Assembly: GCA_013002265.1 (NCBI GenBank) | Contig: JABDKK010000170.1 | Coordinates: forward strand, 1 to 7,566 | Length of the DNA: 7,566 nucleotides | Direction of reading: 5' to 3' | Origin: Candidatus Nitrosopumilus sp. | GTDB taxonomy: Archaea > Thermoproteota > Nitrososphaeria > Nitrososphaerales > Nitrosopumilaceae | Shown here: positions 5,001 through 7,566 of the stretch, piece by piece | How positions within the stretch are numbered: position 1 is the stretch's first letter | Layout: the number at the start of each line of letters is the position of its first letter | Notes under the pieces: model-generated | What the model was told of the DNA's origin: nothing | Seen by the model: only the letters and a program-made list of their open reading frames with translations | Databases searched by the model: none | Translations under genes and position numbers: made by a program

Positions 5001-6095
5001 ATGGCAGACAGAATAAAAGTTGGTTTAGTGGGAATTGGAAATTGTTTTTCAGGTTTAATTCAGGGCATTGAATACTATAGACAAAACCCCTCTCAACAAG
5101 TTATCGGAATAATTCATGATAAATTAGCAGGTTATGGTATACATGATATTGATTTTGTATGTGGATTTGATGTAGGTGAAAATAAAGTTGGAAAACCTCT
5201 CATGGAGGCAATTTATGAATATCCAAACATGGTTGATTGGATTCCTAAAGAAACAATGCCAAAAACTGATGCTAAAGTCTATGAAAGCCCTGTCTTAGAT
5301 GGTGTGGGCTTGTGGGTGGAGAATCGAGTAAAGCCTATTCAGAGTAACAAAACAACCGAGCAAATTGCCGATGAAGTTAAACAAATTATCAAAGATACTG
5401 GCGCTGAAATTCTTGTCTCTTACTTACCTGTAGGCTCTGATAAAGTAACAGAGTTTTGGGCTCAAATTTGCTTGGATACAAATACTGCGTTTGTAAATTG
5501 TATTCCTTCCTTTATTGCATCTGATGAAAAATGGGCAAAGAAATTTGAAGAAAAAAACATTCCGTGTATTGGAGATGACATTAAAGGCCAAGTAGGAGCT
5601 ACAATTGTTCATAGAACATTAGCAAAATTATGCAATGATCGTGGTACTAAAATTGAGAAAACTTATCAAATCAATGTGGGGGGAAACACTGATTTTCTAA
5701 ATATGAAAGAACAAGATAGATTGGTTTCAAAGAAGATATCAAAAACAGAAAGTGTTCAAAGTCAACTTGATGAAAGATTAGACGATGACCAAATCTATGT
5801 TGGTCCTTCTGATTTTATCCCCTTTTTAGGAAACACCAAACTCATGTTTATGAGAATTGAGGGTCGCCAATGGGCAAACATTCCATATAATATGGAAGTC
5901 AGATTGGAAGTTGATGACAAAGCAAATTCTGCTGGAATTGTAATTGATGCTGTGAGGTTGGCAAAAATTGCCTTAGATAGAAGAGTAGGCGGTCCAATCA
6001 AATCTGCAAGTGCATATTTGATGAAGCACCCAATTGAACAAACATCTGATGTTGCAGCAAAAATTGCCTGTGAAAAGTTTGTTGCTGGCGACTAG
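5001..6095 (+). CDS. ino1: myo-Inositol-1-phosphate synthase
   Basis: NAD-dependent cyclisation of glucose 6-phosphate to inositol 1-phosphate, the entry to inositol phospholipids and inositol-based solutes. Length is 364 aa, typical of the short archaeal/actinobacterial form (about 360-390) rather than the ~530-aa eukaryotic form. The Rossmann motif G-L-V-G-I-G-N-C at 8-15 starts the NAD domain, followed by G-D-D-I-K-G-Q-V-G-A-T at 191-201, N-V-G-G-N-T-D-F-L-N at 225-234, K-I-S-K-T-E-S at 245-251 (lysines of the active-site region) and D-D-K-A-N-S-A-G at 305-312, all hallmark blocks of the family. ATG 5001 follows a TATA box at the leaderless distance. It is divergent from DHS and its stop directly abuts the stop of the convergent amidohydrolase. 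Confidence 0.96.
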   Translation: MADRIKVGLVGIGNCFSGLIQGIEYYRQNPSQQVIGIIHDKLAGYGIHDIDFVCGFDVGENKVGKPLMEAIYEYPNMVDWIPKETMPKTDAKVYESPVLDGVGLWVENRVKPIQSNKTTEQIADEVKQIIKDTGAEILVSYLPVGSDKVTEFWAQICLDTNTAFVNCIPSFIASDEKWAKKFEEKNIPCIGDDIKGQVGATIVHRTLAKLCNDRGTKIEKTYQINVGGNTDFLNMKEQDRLVSKKISKTESVQSQLDERLDDDQIYVGPSDFIPFLGNTKLMFMRIEGRQWANIPYNMEVRLEVDDKANSAGIVIDAVRLAKIALDRRVGGPIKSASAYLMKHPIEQTSDVAAKIACEKFVAGD

Positions 6096-6833
6096 TCACT
6101 GAAACTTTTTTGCATCACTAAATCTACTTTTTCTGGTATTTTCATATTTTTCTAGATTAAAATCTCTTGCAATTCCCACTTCTCCTTGAATTTTGTGTAT
6201 TTTTGTAGTCACAACCTTGTTTTTTTCGGTTAAATCCACAATCATACTATTTCCGCCAAACCTGCGATTCTCTACATTTGCTGCAATTATGGGAATTCTG
6301 TTTTCAAGTGCCCTGACTTGAACATACATTTTCCATGGCTTAATTCCTCTTCTGACAATCCTGCTTGGTGAGAATAATACTTGTGCTCCTTTTTTTACTA
6401 GGGTGTTTGCAACATTTGGAAAAACCATGTCATAACAAATTATCACTCCAAATTTGCAGGCTGTATTGAAGATTTTGGCCTCTTTTCCAGGCGTGACATT
6501 TTCACGCTCATAATCAAATGGATGAATTTTCTCTTGCTTTCCAATGATCTCCCCATCAGGCCCAATAATTGGTGAAATAATGGATGTCTTTTTCTTACTA
6601 GTCTTATAAAATGCTCCTGGAATAATGGTCATGGAATAGTCTTTTGCAATTTTTTTAAAATCTAAAAAATCATTCTCTAAAGAAGATATTTCATTATTTT
6701 TTAACCACTGCTCAGGCATGCATACAATGTCTGTCTCCTTTTGCCCCAATTTTTTAAGTAGTTTGGAAATTCTTGAAATCCCTTCTTCATTTGTTTTACA
6801 AGATGTAATCTGGATTAACCCTAACTTTGTCAT
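6096..6833 (-). CDS. Carbon-nitrogen hydrolase (nitrilase superfamily amidohydrolase)
   Basis: Cytosolic amidase-type enzyme of 245 aa. The superfamily's catalytic Glu-Lys-Cys triad is visible: Glu41 in C-M-P-E-Q-W, Lys102 in K-Q-E-K-I-H-P-F and Cys133 in G-V-I-I-C-Y-D-M-V-F-P. The I-C-Y-D-x-x-F-P context resembles the Nit1/Nit2 and related branches, whose members hydrolyse dicarboxylic monoamides or deaminated glutathione, but the substrate cannot be assigned here. The C-terminal N-R-I-P-I-I-A-A-N and G-G-N-S-M-I-V-D strands are also typical. At 245 aa it is slightly short for the superfamily (about 260-280). ATG 6833 follows a TATA-like element at the leaderless spacing. The TGA stop abuts the stop of the inositol gene with no gap. 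Confidence 0.93.
   Translation of the reverse strand: MTKLGLIQITSCKTNEEGISRISKLLKKLGQKETDIVCMPEQWLKNNEISSLENDFLDFKKIAKDYSMTIIPGAFYKTSKKKTSIISPIIGPDGEIIGKQEKIHPFDYERENVTPGKEAKIFNTACKFGVIICYDMVFPNVANTLVKKGAQVLFSPSRIVRRGIKPWKMYVQVRALENRIPIIAANVENRRFGGNSMIVDLTEKNKVVTTKIHKIQGEVGIARDFNLEKYENTRKSRFSDAKKFQ
6106..6111 (+). terminator. T6 tract after the inositol-phosphate synthase gene
   Basis: Six T begin 11 nt past the TAG stop, inside the 3' end of the convergent gene. Likely archaeal T-run terminator; no hairpin precedes it. Confidence 0.4.
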
Positions 6834-6854
6834 AATTTTACAACTCGTAAATGG

Positions 6855-6863
6855 AAATTATAG
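6855..6863 (-). promoter_or_regulatory. TATA-like element for the amidohydrolase gene
   Basis: CTATAATTT on the - strand is centred about 26 nt before ATG 6833, predicting a leaderless mRNA. Confidence 0.45.
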
Positions 6864-7023
6864 ATAGGCTCAACTGACGATCATTTTTTTCCTTCATGAA
6901 TATTATATTAACCACTACGAAAAAAATCATACTATAACAAGAAAAATTATGCAATTCTGTCAACTAAACTTGTTTTATGACTACAATTTAGTCAATTGAT
7001 CATGCAACTCACTGGATTCAAAT

Positions 7024-7030
7024 AAAAAAA
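7024..7030 (-). terminator. T7 tract after the zinc-ribbon gene
   Basis: Seven A on the + strand give GGGA followed by seven T on the - strand, 20 nt past the TAG stop of the zinc-ribbon gene. Likely archaeal T-run terminator. Confidence 0.5.
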
Positions 7031-7050
7031 TCCCACAATTATTACTAGCT

Positions 7051-7248
7051 CTAAATTCGTGCTACTTCTAACTTGTATCGTGCATTTTGAGTTTTGGTCT
7101 TGAGTTGGTATTGACAACAGGGACATCTGATACCGTCCCATATGACAAACAAACCACAATGAGAGCAGTATTTTTGACCTTCTGCATATCTTAACCCACT
7201 ATGAGATCTTGTTGCTTTATACCGATTACATATATTTACACATGACAA
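7051..7248 (-). CDS. Small Cys-rich zinc-ribbon protein (thaumarchaeal type)
   Basis: 65-aa basic protein with seven Cys: C3-x3-C7, C28-x2-C31 and C42-P-C44-C45. The C28-x2-C31 and C42-x-C44/C45 pairs separated by ten residues form a likely zinc ribbon, with the aromatic/Gly core F-V-I-W-D-G-I-R between them. The ending is Lys/Arg-rich. The arrangement (C-x3-C, then R-Y-x-x-G-Q-K-x-C-x-x-C, then W-x-G-x-x-C-P-C-C, then K-T-K) resembles small multi-copy zinc-ribbon proteins I associate with Nitrosopumilus-type genomes; their function is, to my knowledge, undefined, and DNA, RNA or protein binding are all possible. TTG at 7248 is the only start before an in-frame stop at 7279-7281 and precedes the first Cys by two codons. 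It is divergent from the 39-aa microprotein across a repeat-rich gap. Confidence 0.82.
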   Translation of the reverse strand: MSCVNICNRYKATRSHSGLRYAEGQKYCSHCGLFVIWDGIRCPCCQYQLKTKTQNARYKLEVARI

Positions 7249-7368
7249 TGTTATGACAAAAACAAATTTGAATTTGAATTATGTCTGTCATATTCTGTAT
7301 CGATCAATGTCAATTTAATGTATATATACATCATATGTGGTATAATGATTAGTTGACAATGACTGACA
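7243..7368. repeat. Cluster of six TGACA/TGTCA pentamers in a divergent promoter region
   Basis: TGACA on the + strand at 7243-7247, 7254-7258, 7354-7358 and 7364-7368; TGTCA at 7286-7290 and 7308-7312. Adjacent same-strand copies are 11, 22 and 10 bp apart, near one or two helical turns. Copies at 7252-7258 and 7286-7292 form a 7-bp inverted repeat (TATGACA/TGTCATA). The first and last pairs overlap the start regions of the two divergent genes. Candidate operator array; the regulator is unknown. Confidence 0.45.
7318..7331 (+). promoter_or_regulatory. Palindromic TATA element upstream of the 39-aa microprotein
   Basis: ATGTATATATACAT is a perfect 14-bp palindrome containing an ideal TATA core. 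Transcription would start about 26 nt downstream, near 7350, a few bases before ATG 7359. Because it is symmetric it could also be read toward the left, but it lies about 75 bp from the zinc-ribbon start. Confidence 0.5.
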
Positions 7369-7478
7369 ATCCAACTTCTGAATTGGTAGAACTAAATTGC
7401 GGCTGTGCAATAAATGAAAATTCGGGTGAATTGTACAAAGAATGTATGTCTCACCAAAAGGCTTACTTTGTACAATAA
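7359..7478 (+). CDS. 39-aa microprotein with C-x-C...C-x2-H motif
   Basis: Short frame from ATG 7359 to TAA 7478. The peptide has N-C-G-C at 13-16 and C-M-S-H at 29-32, so Cys14, Cys16, Cys29 and His32 could form one four-ligand metal site, with an acidic linker (N-E-N-S-G-E) between. No signal peptide or membrane segment. A strong TATA palindrome lies at the right distance upstream, and an in-frame TAG at 7350 limits the start to TTG 7353 or ATG 7359. A chance frame of this length would be unremarkable in AT-rich DNA; the regular Cys/His spacing and the promoter are what make it credible. It is divergent from another small Cys-rich protein gene, and its last codons form one arm of an inverted repeat. 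Function unknown. Confidence 0.6.
   Translation: MTDNPTSELVELNCGCAINENSGELYKECMSHQKAYFVQ
7430..7476. repeat. 11-bp perfect inverted repeat at the microprotein's 3' end
   Basis: ATTGTACAAAG at 7430-7440 and CTTTGTACAAT at 7466-7476 with a 25-nt spacer. Each arm contains the self-palindrome TTGTACAA, so the arms are also direct repeats. The right arm reaches the first base of the stop codon. It could form an RNA hairpin or be a dimeric protein site. Confidence 0.85.
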
Positions 7479-7489
7479 TTTGATTTTTT

Positions 7490-7498
7490 GATTATATG
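7490..7498 (+). promoter_or_regulatory. TATA-like element before the right-edge ORF
   Basis: GATTATATG is centred about 25 nt before the ATG at 7519, the leaderless spacing seen for the other genes in the window. Confidence 0.3.
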
Positions 7499-7518
7499 AC
7501 GTTCAAAATACTAAATTT

Positions 7519-7566
7519 ATGTTGATTGTTAATCGAAAATATTGCCAAGATTATGAACCCCTAGAG
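7519..7566 (+). CDS. Possible 5' end of a gene running off the window
   Basis: ATG 7519 opens a frame of 16 codons (M-L-I-V-N-R-K-Y-C-Q-D-Y-E-P-L-E) still open at the last base. Too short to recognise. The only support is a TATA-like element about 25 nt upstream; it may be a chance frame. Confidence 0.3.
   Translation, partial: MLIVNRKYCQDYEPLE

Larger units (their letters stand above)
6834..7050 (-). other. 217-bp AT-rich intergenic region, no gene recognised
   Basis: Contains the promoter of the amidohydrolase at its left end and the T-run terminator of the zinc-ribbon gene at its right end. The longest ATG-initiated frames I found are 13 and 16 codons (near 6895 and 6949) and have no convincing context. 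A small RNA here cannot be excluded, but I see no tRNA, C/D-box or strong hairpin structure. Confidence 0.5.

Noticed and set aside
5424..6001. Two antisense frames inside the inositol-phosphate synthase gene
   Set aside because: Shadows of a strongly conserved coding sequence.
6949..6999. 16-codon frame in the 6834-7050 gap
   Set aside because: Too short, no Cys/His or other pattern, and the nearest TATA-like sequence is at the wrong distance.
7536..7566. Possible tRNA fragment or attachment site at the right edge (reverse reads GGGGTTC)
   Set aside because: The following bases do not complete a T-arm loop and stem, and no other cloverleaf part is visible.
6834..7566. Mobile element or integration remnant in the sparse right part
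   Set aside because: No transposase, integrase, target-site duplication or terminal inverted repeats; the only inverted repeat is short and inside a small ORF.

Overview
The window reads as low-GC, marine-type Thaumarchaeota (Nitrosopumilus / Nitrosarchaeum-like ammonia-oxidising archaeon). The evidence is archaeal-specific gene content (Alba chromatin protein, deoxyhypusine synthase, PAC2 proteasome-chaperone homologue, archaeosortase-family protein, Dpo4-type polymerase with a PCNA-binding tail). Promoters also fit: TATA-like elements lie about 24-28 nt upstream of start codons with no Shine-Dalgarno sites, as expected for leaderless archaeal mRNAs, and TTG starts are frequent. The genus assignment is inference; I could not run a search.

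Layout. 1-371: C-terminal part of an archaeosortase/exosortase-family membrane protein, cut by the window edge, with Ser where the family's catalytic Cys is expected. 368-1462 (-): Y-family translesion polymerase, overlapping its neighbour tail-to-tail by 4 bp. 1535-2530 (+): a small acidic hypothetical protein, an Alba protein with a long acidic N-terminal tail containing a perfect in-frame 27-bp tandem duplication, and a small one-TM, four-Cys protein whose start overlaps alba. 2516-4897 (-): LysE-family exporter, PAC2-family protein ending in Met-Tyr-Gly (an HbYX-like proteasome-docking tail) and deoxyhypusine synthase, transcribed in the order DHS, PAC2, LysE. 5001-6095 (+): inositol-1-phosphate synthase, divergent from DHS across a 103-bp promoter region. 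6096-6833 (-): nitrilase-superfamily amidohydrolase whose stop codon abuts that of the inositol gene.

6834-7566 is a sparser, AT-richer accessory-looking stretch. It holds a 65-aa Cys-rich zinc-ribbon protein (-) and, divergent from it, a 39-aa microprotein with a C-x-C...C-x2-H pattern that is easily missed by gene callers. The gap between them has at least six TGACA/TGTCA pentamers, several spaced by about one or two helical turns, and a 14-bp palindromic TATA. An 11-bp inverted repeat spans the microprotein's stop codon, and a further ORF starts at 7519 and runs off the window.

Functionally most of the window is housekeeping: chromatin (Alba), translation (hypusination of aIF5A), protein turnover (PAC2/proteasome), DNA damage tolerance (DinB) and inositol-lipid or solute synthesis (Ino1). 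I see no mobile element, CRISPR array, rRNA or tRNA. The best candidates for something undescribed are the divergent zinc-ribbon/microprotein pair with its repeated pentamer, the HbYX-tailed PAC2 protein and the Ser-type archaeosortase.
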